Below are positions 1-8,853 of a stretch of 64,000 bases of DNA, piece after piece. This stretch comes from an uncultured Clostridium sp. (GTDB lineage: Bacteria > Bacillota > Clostridia > TANB77 > CAG-508). The stretch spans positions 1 through 64,000 of the forward strand of contig CAOJXR010000003.1 of assembly GCA_948465565.1 (NCBI GenBank), written 5' to 3'. Made by a program: the position numbers and the translations under genes. The notes below the pieces were generated by a model. The model was not told the origin of the DNA. It did not search any database and was given only the letters and a program-made list of their open reading frames with translations. Each line of letters begins with the position of its first letter. Position 1 is the stretch's first letter.

Positions 1-747
<747 letters not shown>

Positions 748-804
748 ACGCATACCTCCATAATAATTGCTTTCTTTTTCTCTTAGTATTTTTCTATATC
801 TTAC

Positions 805-832
805 ATTTTATGTGTTTTTTTATTGCCGTCAA
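805..832 (-). promoter_or_regulatory. Putative sigma-A promoter of the BspA-like gene
   Basis: On the minus strand, TTGACG (832-827) is separated by 16 bases from TAAAAT (810-805). This would give a leader of about 45 nt before the GGAGG of the BspA-like gene. The match is good, but AT-rich DNA yields many such matches. Confidence 0.4.
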
Positions 833-854
833 TAGGCATAAAAAAAGAACTTTC

Positions 855-873
855 GACATTTTATTCGTCAAAA
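855..873 (-). promoter_or_regulatory. Two tandem Spo0A-box-like sequences
   Basis: The minus strand reads TGACGAATAAAATGTCGAA, containing two matches to the 0A-box core TGNCGAA spaced 12 bases apart in the same orientation. They lie just upstream of the putative promoter of the BspA-like gene. The window encodes SigG, so a Spo0A regulator is expected in this organism. Binding is inferred only from the motif. Confidence 0.35.
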
Positions 874-1150
874 GCCCTTATTTCATGCTATTTTTTAGCA
901 TTTGTATTTAAATTCCAAAGATTTCATATCTTTTTATTTACACAAATTACGTTTTTCTTAGTATTCATAGGGTTTTGCTTGTTTTTTCTAATTATTACTA
1001 TGCTTCGTAATTTTATCCCTCATTTTTCCTATTTTTTATTATTGTGATTTGTTATTTTATTTACTTTACGTTGCAGTATTATTTTATGTTTGTTTTTTTT
1101 GTTTTTGTCAAATTGTCATTTAGTCTAACTGAATTATAATATTATTATTT

Positions 1151-2392
1151 CTAACTGTTGGTTCCCATTTTCTCAATTCTCTCAATAGCTTCAATTGTAT
1201 TTTCTCTTGTACCAAATCCAGTTAATCTGAAATATCCTTCTCCACTTGGTCCAAATCCGACACCTGGAGTTCCTACAACATGTACTGTTTTAAGTAATCT
1301 ATCAAAGAAATCCCAAGATTTTTCACCATTAGGTATTTTTAGCCATATGTATGGCGAATTATCTCCTCCATATACCTTATAACCCGCTTCCTCTAGTCCA
1401 TTTTTTATTATCTTAGCATTCTCTTTATAATAATTTATGTTTTCAAGTATTTGTTTTCTTCCCTCTGCTGTATATGTTGCCTCAGCAGCCTTTTGGCTTA
1501 TGTAAGAGGCTCCATTAAATTTTGTACATTGTCTTCTATCCCATAATCTGTTTAATTCAATTGCCTCTCCTGATGAAGTATATCCTTTTAATTGTTTAGG
1601 AATTACAACATATGCACATCTAATTCCTGTAAAACCAGCTGTTTTTGAATAGCTCTTAAACTCAATTGCTACATCTTTTGCGCCTTCAATTTCGTATATA
1701 CTATGTGGTACATCCTCATCAGATACAAAAGCCTCGTATGCAGCATCAAATAATATTATTGATTTATTTTCTTTTGCATAATCTACCCATTCTTTTAACT
1801 GAGATTTTGTTAATGTAGTTCCTGTTGGATTATTTGGATAGCAAAGATATATCATATCTACTTTTTCTTTTGGAAGTTCTGGTACAAAACCATTCTCAGC
1901 TGTTACTGGTAAGTATACAATATTTTCATACATTCCTTTTTCTTTGTTGTATTTTCCGCTTCTTCCTGACATTACATTTGTATCAAGATATACAGGATAA
2001 ACTGGGTCTGCAATTGCAACTTTATTATCCTGTGCAAATAGGTCTACGATATTTCCACAGTCCGAATTTATTCCATCTGAAATAAATATCTCACTAATAT
2101 CAATGTCAATTCCATTCTGCTTATAGTCATATTCCTTAATTTTCTCTTTCAAAAAGTCATATCCAATCTCTGGTCCATATCCTTTGAAAGTTTCTGCTTT
2201 TCCTAATTCTGCGGTCGCTTCATTCATTGCGTCTAAAACTTTCTTTGGAATTGGTCTTGTTACATCTCCAACTCCTAATTTAATAATTTTTGCATCTGGG
2301 TTTTCTTCTGAGTATTTTGCTACTTTATTAACAATTGTCCCAAATAAGTAGCTGTCTTGTAGTTCTAAAAAGTTTTCGTTTATTTTAATCAT
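1151..2392 (-). CDS. dapL: LL-diaminopimelate aminotransferase
   Basis: This is a 413-aa PLP-dependent class I aminotransferase that converts tetrahydrodipicolinate directly to LL-diaminopimelate using glutamate, in the short lysine and peptidoglycan-precursor route. Visible family marks are the [11 protein letters not shown] segment near the N-terminus, YPNNPTG, and [12 protein letters not shown], which contains the PLP lysine around residue 250. Length is as usual for DapL. A strong AGGAGG site lies just upstream of the ATG. The partner epimerase DapF is encoded about 4 kb away in the same orientation but separated by the sporulation block. The roughly 400 bases downstream, up to the BspA-like gene, hold no gene and only the regulatory motifs listed separately. 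Confidence 0.95.
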   Translation of the reverse strand: MIKINENFLELQDSYLFGTIVNKVAKYSEENPDAKIIKLGVGDVTRPIPKKVLDAMNEATAELGKAETFKGYGPEIGYDFLKEKIKEYDYKQNGIDIDISEIFISDGINSDCGNIVDLFAQDNKVAIADPVYPVYLDTNVMSGRSGKYNKEKGMYENIVYLPVTAENGFVPELPKEKVDMIYLCYPNNPTGTTLTKSQLKEWVDYAKENKSIILFDAAYEAFVSDEDVPHSIYEIEGAKDVAIEFKSYSKTAGFTGIRCAYVVIPKQLKGYTSSGEAIELNRLWDRRQCTKFNGASYISQKAAEATYTAEGRKQILENINYYKENAKIIKNGLEEAGYKVYGGDNSPYIWLKIPNGEKSWDFFDRLLKTVHVVGTPGVGFGPSGEGYFRLTGFGTRENTIEAIERIEKMGTNS

Positions 2393-2459
2393 TTATAGCC
2401 TCCTATATATGATTAGCTTTTGAAAAAATAATAAATTATTATTATTTTTTGCTCGTTAT

Positions 2460-2488
2460 ACTATATCATCTTTTAAGACTTTTCGCAA
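2460..2488 (-). promoter_or_regulatory. Putative dapL promoter
   Basis: TTGCGA (2488-2483) and TATAGT (2465-2460) on the minus strand are 17 bases apart, about 70 bases upstream of the dapL start. Spacing is ideal for a vegetative promoter. Confidence 0.45.
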
Positions 2489-2505
2489 CTAATGCATAAC
2501 TATAT

Positions 2506-2612
2506 AGCTACAGAAAATATATAAAAATGTAGAGTGACGCGCAGCTTGGAGTATTTTTCGAAGAAAAATGCGACAGTAAGGAACGATATATATTTATATA
2601 TTTTCTGTAGCT
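2506..2612. repeat. Palindromic intergenic element, copy A
   Basis: Perfect 20-base inverted arms (2506-2525 and 2593-2612, starting AGCTACAG) enclose a 67-base centre. The centre contains CGCGCAG, TTGGAGTATTTTTCGAAG, AAATGCGACAG and AAGGAACGA. The same centre occurs at 34.3-34.4 kb (46 or more of about 49 bases alike) and, more diverged, at 26.5 kb, each time with different but self-complementary arms. The copy sits between spoIVFB and dapL and encodes no protein. It could be a mobile MITE-like element, a structured RNA or a bidirectional terminator. Confidence 0.75.
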
Positions 2613-2620
2613 GTGTATTA

Positions 2621-3226
2621 TTATGTATTGTTTTCAATGACTTTAAAGGCTTTTTGAACAATTTTATTTTTCTTATTTTCTTTTAATATCAAATACCAAA
2701 AATAAATTGTTATTAAGAAAAAGGATATATTCTTGAAATATAATACTGAAATACTTGAAATAAATGTTAACATTATTGCAGTATTTATTGATATTTTCTC
2801 AATTTTTTTCATTGTTTCTTTATATGAATATTTATGTAAAAGTAGAGTCTTTAAAATCCTTCCCCCATCAAGTGGAAATATCGGTAAAAGGTTTATTAGT
2901 AGTAATACTAAATTGATATAAAAAAGTTCTGCTACTCCTAATATTGCTGCCATTATTACTATAATAAGATTTACAGCTGGACCAGCCGCATCTATTATTA
3001 CTCTATTTATTCTTCTTTCTTTTCCATAGTTCTCAAATTCTATTGAAAATCCTAAAATCGTTATATTTATTTTAGTAATTTTAAGACCTAAACTCAGTCC
3101 TGCAAGTACATGTCCAAGTTCATGTACAAAAATAAATATAAAACTAAGTGCAAATATCCTAATATTTTTTGTTAATATGTATACTAATACTATTAAAAAT
3201 ATTTTTAAATCTAATTTTATTTTCAT
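2621..3226 (-). CDS. spoIVFB: Site-2 (M50) membrane metalloprotease, SpoIVFB type
   Basis: This 201-aa polytopic membrane protein has the zinc motif HELGH near residue 35 and the second motif LPIFPLDGGRIL near residue 117, diagnostic of site-2 proteases. SpoIVFB cleaves pro-sigma-K in the mother-cell membrane around the forespore. The start overlaps the stop of the preceding LytM-domain gene by four bases (ATGA), the same order as the spoIVFA-spoIVFB operon of Bacillus. No CBS domain is present. The assignment rests on family plus context; a general M50 protease is the alternative. Confidence 0.85.
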   Translation of the reverse strand: MKIKLDLKIFLIVLVYILTKNIRIFALSFIFIFVHELGHVLAGLSLGLKITKINITILGFSIEFENYGKERRINRVIIDAAGPAVNLIIVIMAAILGVAELFYINLVLLLINLLPIFPLDGGRILKTLLLHKYSYKETMKKIEKISINTAIMLTFISSISVLYFKNISFFLITIYFWYLILKENKKNKIVQKAFKVIENNT

Positions 3227-4077
3227 ACTTCACCTTCTTTACTATCTTCTGGTTGGTTTTCATTTTTCATAAAGATATTATTATTTTCTATTACTGACAT
3301 TGGGTCTATATATTCACCATTTAGTATAGTTTCAAAATGAAGATGATTTCCTGTTGAATTTCCTGTGCTTCCTACTTCTCCAATCTCTTGCCCTTGTTTA
3401 ATTTCTTCTCCTTCTTTAACATATATATTATTACAGTGTGCATATACTGTAATAATATTTTCATTTTCTATTTTCATGTGTTTTCCAAGCATTCCTTCTT
3501 CTGATACTTCTAAAACTTTTCCATTAATTGCTGAAATAATTTTATCTCCTAGATTCCCTGCAATATCTATTCCTGTGTGATTCCCAGTTACTCTACTATC
3601 AGTTGATTCTCTTTCTCCAAAATTAGATGTAATCTCTCCTTTATGTGGCCATATTACTTCGTATGTTATTATTTCTTGTTTATTTTCTTCTATATTATCT
3701 ATTACTTCATTATTCTCTATCCCTGTATTTTCTGCCAATTGCTCAACTGTAGGTTGAATACTTTGTTGTTCTGCTGGTTTAATATCATTTGTTTTGTTTT
3801 CTTGTTTTATTTGTTTTAATGAAAAAATATCCTTGATATTTATTTTAGTGTTTAAAAATATTTTAACTTTCTCTTGAAATTCTGGTGAAGTGAGCATGTC
3901 TTTATTGCTATATGCAAAACCGACACCTATTATCATTATTATTATCAGAAAATTTCTTATTGGATGACTTTTGGGCTCTCGCACAGTTTGTGGTCTTTCT
4001 GTACGGTAATTTATACCATTCCTTCTATAATAAATTTCTTCTGCTCTCTGAATTTTTTCTTGTTCAGTTAGTGTCAT
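3223..4077 (-). CDS. spoIVFA: SpoIVFA-like membrane protein with LytM/M23 domain
   Basis: The product is about 284 aa, with a cytoplasmic N-terminus, one membrane helix (IRNFLIIIMIIGVGFAYS) and a C-terminal M23/LytM domain (GNHTGIDIA ... GNHLHFE). SpoIVFA inhibits and scaffolds SpoIVFB; its LytM domain is usually non-catalytic. Here the HxxxD and HLH motifs look largely intact, so peptidoglycan binding or cleavage remains possible. The ATG at 4077 is chosen over the upstream in-frame start at 4107 because AAGGTGAGGT lies four bases before it. Transcriptionally coupled to spoIVFB by a four-base overlap. Confidence 0.8.
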   Translation of the reverse strand: MTLTEQEKIQRAEEIYYRRNGINYRTERPQTVREPKSHPIRNFLIIIMIIGVGFAYSNKDMLTSPEFQEKVKIFLNTKINIKDIFSLKQIKQENKTNDIKPAEQQSIQPTVEQLAENTGIENNEVIDNIEENKQEIITYEVIWPHKGEITSNFGERESTDSRVTGNHTGIDIAGNLGDKIISAINGKVLEVSEEGMLGKHMKIENENIITVYAHCNNIYVKEGEEIKQGQEIGEVGSTGNSTGNHLHFETILNGEYIDPMSVIENNNIFMKNENQPEDSKEGEV

Positions 4078-4116
4078 ATATACCTCACCTTCTGACTTAT
4101 AGTCCAAGTTTCTTTG

Positions 4117-4386
4117 TTAATATATATGCACTCTTATGAAGTTTAGAATAAAAATTATTATCATGAAAAAAGCAAAAAGATAGATTTTCTTTTTTCCTTT
4201 TTTTGTTTTTATCTTTTCACTTTCGAAGTATTCTTTAATTAAATTTTTCGCTTCACTTCCTGAGTATTCTTCCATTTTCTTTTTGTCTTTAGAATTATTA
4301 TCTTTTAAGATTATTATTGCTTCTTCAATGAGATTTGATGGAAGATCTTTTAAAATAATAATGTTTTTAAGTTTTTCCTGATTCAT
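4117..4386 (-). CDS. Small C-terminally anchored membrane protein, unknown function
   Basis: This 89-aa protein starts MNQEKLKN; an AAAGGA site sits eight bases upstream, which favours this ATG over the one 15 bases earlier. It has a soluble N-terminal helix-rich part, a Lys-rich stretch and one C-terminal helix (YLFAFFMIIIFILNF). I do not recognise a family. It lies between a small gene and spoIVFA with short gaps, so it is probably co-transcribed with the sporulation protease genes. Confidence 0.65.
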   Translation of the reverse strand: MNQEKLKNIIILKDLPSNLIEEAIIILKDNNSKDKKKMEEYSGSEAKNLIKEYFESEKIKTKKGKKKIYLFAFFMIIIFILNFIRVHIY

Positions 4387-4405
4387 AAATTTTCCTTTCA
4401 AAATT

Positions 4406-4645
4406 TTAGGATTTATTTATTATAATTTTGACTGTTTTGTCTTTTGCATATTTTTTTATTATGTCTTCTGAAAAACCTGCAAGCTCATTGGTTATTATTA
4501 TTGTATCGTATTTATCTTTCACCAATTTTTCTATTTGTTTATCTATTATTTCTTGTCTGTCTATTTCTACAACGTTAAATCCTAGTTTTTCTGGTATTAT
4601 AAAATTTTTATTATCAGTTTCTGTCCTTATCCAAGAAATTTTCAA
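4406..4645 (-). CDS. Small protein of unknown function, first gene of the spoIVF cluster
   Basis: The protein is about 79 aa. The start chosen is TTG at 4645, eight bases after AAAAGG; a GTG nine bases upstream overlaps that site. The sequence alternates beta and alpha segments and contains YDTIIITNELAGFSEDI and ends VKIIINKS. This vaguely recalls the small Rossmann-like fold of V-ATPase subunit F, but no ATPase genes are nearby, so the function is left open. The divergent ylmC start is only 57 bases away, so the two genes share a compact promoter region. Confidence 0.6.
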   Translation of the reverse strand: MKISWIRTETDNKNFIIPEKLGFNVVEIDRQEIIDKQIEKLVKDKYDTIIITNELAGFSEDIIKKYAKDKTVKIIINKS

Positions 4646-4701
4646 ATTAGTCACCTTTTTTCTTTTCTTTCATATAATTTAATAAGTAGAGGAGTGATAT
4701 T

Positions 4702-4935
4702 ATGGGAAACAAAGGATTGGATTTTAAGCATAAAGAAGTTATCAATATTACGGATGCTAAAAGACTTGGTTATGTTCAAGATGTTAATGCTGAACTTGAT
4801 TCTGGAACCATTACTTCTATTGTTGTTCCTGGAAATTCTAAAGTTTTTAATCTTTTTTCTGGGGACCAGACAATCGTTATTCCATGGTCTAGAATAAAGT
4901 GTATTGGTGAAGATATTATTTTAGTAGAAATTTAA
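4702..4935 (+). CDS. ylmC: YlmC/YmxH family sporulation-associated protein
   Basis: This 77-aa PRC-barrel-type protein carries the family pattern: an N-terminal KEVINITDAKRLGYVQDV, a central GTITSIVVPG and a C-terminal DQTIVIPWSRIKCIGEDIILV. YlmC/YmxH proteins are conserved in endospore formers, and ylmC lies near sigG in Bacilli; the exact role is unknown. GAGGAG precedes the ATG. It is the only plus-strand gene in the sporulation block and converges on sigG, with 16 bases between the stops. Confidence 0.9.
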   Translation: MGNKGLDFKHKEVINITDAKRLGYVQDVNAELDSGTITSIVVPGNSKVFNLFSGDQTIVIPWSRIKCIGEDIILVEI

Positions 4936-4951
4936 ATTTTTGATACATAAT

Positions 4952-5722
4952 TTATTTCCAAATTCTTTTTATGCGCTCTATAGCGCTTTTTTCTAGTCTT
5001 GAAACTTGCGCTTGTGATATTCCTATTTCCCCTGCGACTTCCATTTGCGTTCTTCCATCAAAAAATCTTTTATTTACAATTAATTTTTCTTTGTCATTCA
5101 ATTTTTTCATTGCCTCTAATATTGTTATGTTTTCTGCCCATAATTCGTCTGTATTTTTTACATCTTTTACTTGGTCCATTATATAAATACTATCTTGTCC
5201 ATCATTATATACAGGTTCTTGAAGTGATACTGGGTCTTGAATTGCGTCTAGACTAAATGCAATTTCTTCTGGTGTTACTTCTAATTCTTTTGCGATCTCT
5301 TCTATTCCTGGTTCTTTTCCTGTTTCTTTGGTTAATTTTTCTTTTACTTGCATGGTTTTATATGCAATGTCTCTTATTGACCTACTTACTCTTACAATAT
5401 TATTATCTCTTAAATATCTTCTAATTTCTCCTATTATCATTGGTACAGCATACGTACTAAATTGTACGTTCAGGCTTAAGTCGAAGTTATCTATTGATTT
5501 TATTAATCCTATACATCCAATTTGAAATAAGTCATCTGCACATTCGTTTCTTCCTGAAAATCTTTGTACTACACTTAGTACTAATCTTAGATTTCCATTT
5601 ATAAATTCTTCTCTTGCTTCTTTATCTCCATTTTTTATTTTTATTAATAGTTCTTTTTTTTCTTCGTTTGATAGTATAGGTAATTTCGAAGTGTTTACTC
5701 CACATATTTCTACCTTGTTCAT
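4952..5722 (-). CDS. sigG: RNA polymerase sigma-G factor (forespore)
   Basis: This is a 256-aa sigma-70 family protein of the sporulation type. It has the SigG signature NKVEICGVNTSKLP at the N-terminus, region 2 (ADDLFQIGCIGLIKSIDNFD), region 3, and a region 4 helix-turn-helix (GISQAQVSRLEKSA). SigG directs late forespore transcription. The start is the ATG at 5722, nine bases after AAGGAGG; a TTG immediately upstream at 5725 is possible. It is expected to control spore-specific genes elsewhere in the genome and its own promoter. The SpoIVFB pathway encoded next door serves the parallel mother-cell checkpoint. Confidence 0.95.
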   Translation of the reverse strand: MNKVEICGVNTSKLPILSNEEKKELLIKIKNGDKEAREEFINGNLRLVLSVVQRFSGRNECADDLFQIGCIGLIKSIDNFDLSLNVQFSTYAVPMIIGEIRRYLRDNNIVRVSRSIRDIAYKTMQVKEKLTKETGKEPGIEEIAKELEVTPEEIAFSLDAIQDPVSLQEPVYNDGQDSIYIMDQVKDVKNTDELWAENITILEAMKKLNDKEKLIVNKRFFDGRTQMEVAGEIGISQAQVSRLEKSAIERIKRIWK

Positions 5723-5800
5723 CAAACAAAACCTCCTTATGGAATTACTTATTTACAGTATTTCCATAAAAAGGTTTTTTATACTTTTGGATTTTATATA

Positions 5801-5847
5801 AAAGAAAAACACTAGGTTCCTTTTTGAAACACTAGTGCTTTCTTTTT
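5801..5847 (-). terminator. Hairpin terminator after the rubrerythrin gene
   Basis: An inverted repeat around CACTAG/CTAGTG with AAAGAAA/TTTCTTT extensions is followed on both sides by T-rich runs. It lies 3' of the rubrerythrin gene and upstream of sigG. Confidence 0.65.
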
Positions 5848-5862
5848 ATTTATAACATATTT

Positions 5863-6405
5863 TTAGAAATATCTTTTCAATAATCCTTCAAATCCTTTTC
5901 CATGTCTTGCTTCATCTTTGCACATTTCATGTACTGTATCATGGATTGCATCATATCCTAATTCTTTTGCTCTTGTAGCAAGTTTTTTCTTTCCTTCGCA
6001 TGCTCCACATTCTGCAGCTGCTCTTTTTTCTACATTTAATTTTGTGTCAGCGTCTACAATTTCTCCTAATAATTCTGCAAATTTAGCAGCATGTTCAGCT
6101 TCTTCAAACGCATATCTTTTGAATGCTTCAGCAATTTCTGGATATCCTTCTCTGTCTGCTTGTCTGCTCATTGCTAGATACATACCAACTTCGCAACATT
6201 CTCCATTGAAGTTGTCTCTTAATCCAGCTACTACTTCTTCGTCTAATCCTTTTGCAACACCTATTTTGTGTTCATCTGCGTAGCTACTTGCTCCTTCTTG
6301 TTTTACTTCAAATTTATCTTTTGGCGCTCCACATTGTGGACATCTTTCTGGTGCTTCTTCACCGAAGTGGATGTAACCACATACTTTACATACATATGCC
6401 TTCAT
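5863..6405 (-). CDS. Reverse rubrerythrin (N-terminal rubredoxin domain)
   Basis: This 180-aa non-haem iron peroxidase has a rubredoxin-like Fe(SCys)4 domain first (CKVCGYI ... CPQCGAP, residues 5-26). A four-helix di-iron domain follows, with ligands in [18 protein letters not shown] and [12 protein letters not shown]. In classical rubrerythrin the order is reversed. Reverse rubrerythrins of clostridia reduce hydrogen peroxide to water with electrons from NADH and rubredoxin systems and protect against oxygen. The gene has its own terminator and appears monocistronic. Confidence 0.92.
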   Translation of the reverse strand: MKAYVCKVCGYIHFGEEAPERCPQCGAPKDKFEVKQEGASSYADEHKIGVAKGLDEEVVAGLRDNFNGECCEVGMYLAMSRQADREGYPEIAEAFKRYAFEEAEHAAKFAELLGEIVDADTKLNVEKRAAAECGACEGKKKLATRAKELGYDAIHDTVHEMCKDEARHGKGFEGLLKRYF

Positions 6406-6461
6406 CTATTTTTCCTCCTAATTTTTATATTTTTTACGTACCTATTTTATCCTAATTTACT

Positions 6462-7313
6462 TTATAAATCAATATCTCCTTCAAAAATATTTATAGCTGG
6501 TCCTTCCATAAATACTTCGCCAGAATGTGTGTCTATGTTTATATTTAGTTTTCCTCCTTCTAGTTCAACAGTGCAGTTTTCTTTTATTTTTTCTTCACTA
6601 TATAATGCATATACTGAAGCTACTGCACCAGTGCCACAGGCAAGAGTCTCTCCTACTCCTCTTTCCCAAACTCTAATTTTTATATTATTTTCATCAATTA
6701 TTTGTACAAATTCAACATTTGTTTTTTGAGGAAAATACTTATAGTTTTCCACAAGTTTTCCATATTTTGTGACTGGAAAATTTCTTAAATCTTTAACTTC
6801 AATTACCATATGTGGATTTCCAACTTTTAAAAATATTCCTATTAATTCTCTATCTGATGCATTTATAGATAGTTTGCATTTTTTCTCTTTATATTTATAT
6901 GTGATTGGAACATATACTGGTAATTTACTTGTATCCATTTGTGGAATTCCCATGTTTACTCTGACAGCCATTATTTTTTGATTTTCTAGTTTGTATTCAA
7001 CTTCTTTTATACCTGCCAATGTTTCTATTTTTAATTTATCTTTTCTAATTATATTTTTATCATATACATATTGGGCTAAACATCTAATGCCATTTCCACA
7101 CATTTCAGCTTCTGTTCCATCATTATTAAATATTCTCATTTTACAATCTGCAATTCTACTTTTTCCATATAAAATTACACCATCAGCACCTATTCCAAAA
7201 TGTCTGTCACAGACGAATTTTGAAAATATTTTCAAATTATATCTTGAAATATCGTCATAATTCATGCAAATAAAGTCATTTCCCAAACCTTGCATTTTTG
7301 TAAATTTAATCAT
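6462..7313 (-). CDS. dapF: Diaminopimelate epimerase
   Basis: This 283-aa enzyme converts LL- to meso-diaminopimelate, the step after DapL, for lysine and the peptide cross-link. The two catalytic cysteines are visible in AEMCGNGIRCLAQY (near residue 75) and ACGTGAVAS (near residue 225), and the N-terminal MQGLGNDF is typical. The GAGGTGA ribosome site lies seven bases before the ATG and forms the 3' arm of a 12-bp hairpin that follows the MBL gene, so translation may be affected by that structure. Full length, no anomalies. Confidence 0.97.
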   Translation of the reverse strand: MIKFTKMQGLGNDFICMNYDDISRYNLKIFSKFVCDRHFGIGADGVILYGKSRIADCKMRIFNNDGTEAEMCGNGIRCLAQYVYDKNIIRKDKLKIETLAGIKEVEYKLENQKIMAVRVNMGIPQMDTSKLPVYVPITYKYKEKKCKLSINASDRELIGIFLKVGNPHMVIEVKDLRNFPVTKYGKLVENYKYFPQKTNVEFVQIIDENNIKIRVWERGVGETLACGTGAVASVYALYSEEKIKENCTVELEGGKLNINIDTHSGEVFMEGPAINIFEGDIDL

Positions 7314-7315
7314 AA

Positions 7316-7351
7316 AAAATTCACCTCTTTTAATACTATGAGGTGAATTTT
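7316..7351 (-). terminator. Hairpin overlapping the dapF ribosome-binding site
   Basis: AAAATTCACCTC (7316-7327) pairs perfectly with GAGGTGAATTTT (7340-7351). On the transcript the 3' arm holds the dapF Shine-Dalgarno GAGGTGA and is followed by a U-run. It can act both as a terminator for the upstream MBL operon and as a structure hiding the dapF ribosome site. Confidence 0.7.
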
Positions 7352-7360
7352 TGTTTATTC

Positions 7361-8086
7361 TTAAAGTTTTATAATCTGCTCATCTTCTGAAAAATTAATC
7401 TCTTTTATATGACTATGAACATAATCACTTCTATGAACAGCATATATTTTACATTTAGGATACTTTTTTGAAAGTTCAATAACTTCATCAAGTCCCATAT
7501 GTGATTTTGTTGGAATTGTGTTTGTGGCATCTAAGAATGCTATATCACACTTTTGACAAATTTTTTCTACATTTTCACATAGCGTTGTGTCTGTTGCATA
7601 TCCAACTACTTTTCCTTCTTTTTCAAGTGTGTATCCTAGAATTGGCTTGCACCCTCCATGTTCTAAATCATATGCTGTTAGTTTTATTCTATTGTTTGAA
7701 TAGCTTTGTCCATCTTCTAATTCTATAAATTGAACATTATATTTTTCTTCAAAATTATTGTACTTATCTTTGTTTCCATCTCCAAAGCATAGTTCAAATA
7801 ATTTGATTGCTTTTTCTTTTACACCTTTACCGCAAATAATAGGTAAGGTTTGGCTATTTTCTTTTCTTATACTTCTTCCAATTAGGTAATTTGGTAAATC
7901 GACAAAATGGTCTGCATGAACATGTGTTATAACTAAATATTTTATACTTTTAGTATATATTTGCATTGCTTCTATTTTTTTTACAACGCCTGAACCAATA
8001 TCAAATAATATATCATCGACTAATATACTTTGATTTCCTCTAGTTGTAGAACCCATTGTTCCTGTTCCTATACACCTAATTTCCAT
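7361..8086 (-). CDS. MBL-fold metallohydrolase, RNase Z-like
   Basis: This 241-aa protein has the metallo-beta-lactamase zinc motif THVHADHF near residue 55 and further metal ligands in GYATDT and AVHRSDY. The N-terminal CIGTGTMGSTTRGNQS fits the tRNase Z/arylsulfatase-like branch. True RNase Z is longer and carries an exosite arm that is not evident here, so the substrate is undetermined. It is the last gene of a run (MscS, patatin, SDR, MBL) with very short gaps, and is followed by a hairpin. Confidence 0.85.
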   Translation of the reverse strand: MEIRCIGTGTMGSTTRGNQSILVDDILFDIGSGVVKKIEAMQIYTKSIKYLVITHVHADHFVDLPNYLIGRSIRKENSQTLPIICGKGVKEKAIKLFELCFGDGNKDKYNNFEEKYNVQFIELEDGQSYSNNRIKLTAYDLEHGGCKPILGYTLEKEGKVVGYATDTTLCENVEKICQKCDIAFLDATNTIPTKSHMGLDEVIELSKKYPKCKIYAVHRSDYVHSHIKEINFSEDEQIIKL

Positions 8087-8100
8087 TATTTTACCTATCC

Positions 8101-8853
8101 TTATCTTCTTTTTCTTTTTTGTATTTCATATGCAACATTAGTTGTTATAATACTTGGGAATAACTTACTTGCGACATGAACAAATTTCATTTTCAATCCT
8201 GGTACTATAACTGTTTTTTCTTCAAACATCTTATTTACTCCATATTCAGCAACATATTCTGCTGAATATGGTTTTACTTTAAATTCAACTTTGGCAGTTT
8301 TATTGAAATTTGTTTTTGTTGGTCCTGGGCATAAACAACTAATATGTACTTCTGAACCTTCTTTTTTTAGCTCTGCTTTTATTGCTTTTGTATATGATAA
8401 TACAAAGTTTTTAGATGCATAGTATTCGGCCATTAAAGGTCCTGACAAGAATCCTGATATTGAAGAAACATTTAAGATATAACCTAAGTTTCTTTTTTTC
8501 ATGTCTTTTAAAAATAATTTTGTTAACATGTGAACTGCTGTTATATTTAAATCAATTAAATCTAAGTCTTTTTCTAAATCTGTTTCTGTTACTGGTCCAT
8601 GAACTCCAAAACCTGCATCGTTTACTAGAACTTCTATTGGTTCTCTTTTATACATTTCGTGTAATTTCCAAACATTTTCTCTGTCTGTTAAATCCATTGA
8701 AATTACTTCTACTTTTGTTTTAACTTCCCTTTGTAGTTCTCTTAGTGCAAGCTCATTTCTTGCTACTACTATAATATCATATCCTAAGTCACTTAAATAA
8801 AGTGCGATTTCTCTTCCTATACCAGAAGAGGCCCCTGTTATTAATGCTTTCAT
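8101..8853 (-). CDS. Short-chain dehydrogenase/reductase
   Basis: This 250-aa classical SDR has the cofactor motif TGASSGIG at residues 6-13, NDAGFG in place of the usual NNAG, the catalytic Ser in NVSSISG and the Tyr/Lys pair in YYASKN. It is expected to use NAD(P)H to reduce or oxidise a carbonyl or hydroxyl group; the DltE/YqjQ-like subgroup fits its length. The start overlaps the patatin stop (ATGA), so the two are translationally coupled. Substrate unknown. Confidence 0.9.
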   Translation of the reverse strand: MKALITGASSGIGREIALYLSDLGYDIIVVARNELALRELQREVKTKVEVISMDLTDRENVWKLHEMYKREPIEVLVNDAGFGVHGPVTETDLEKDLDLIDLNITAVHMLTKLFLKDMKKRNLGYILNVSSISGFLSGPLMAEYYASKNFVLSYTKAIKAELKKEGSEVHISCLCPGPTKTNFNKTAKVEFKVKPYSAEYVAEYGVNKMFEEKTVIVPGLKMKFVHVASKLFPSIITTNVAYEIQKRKRR

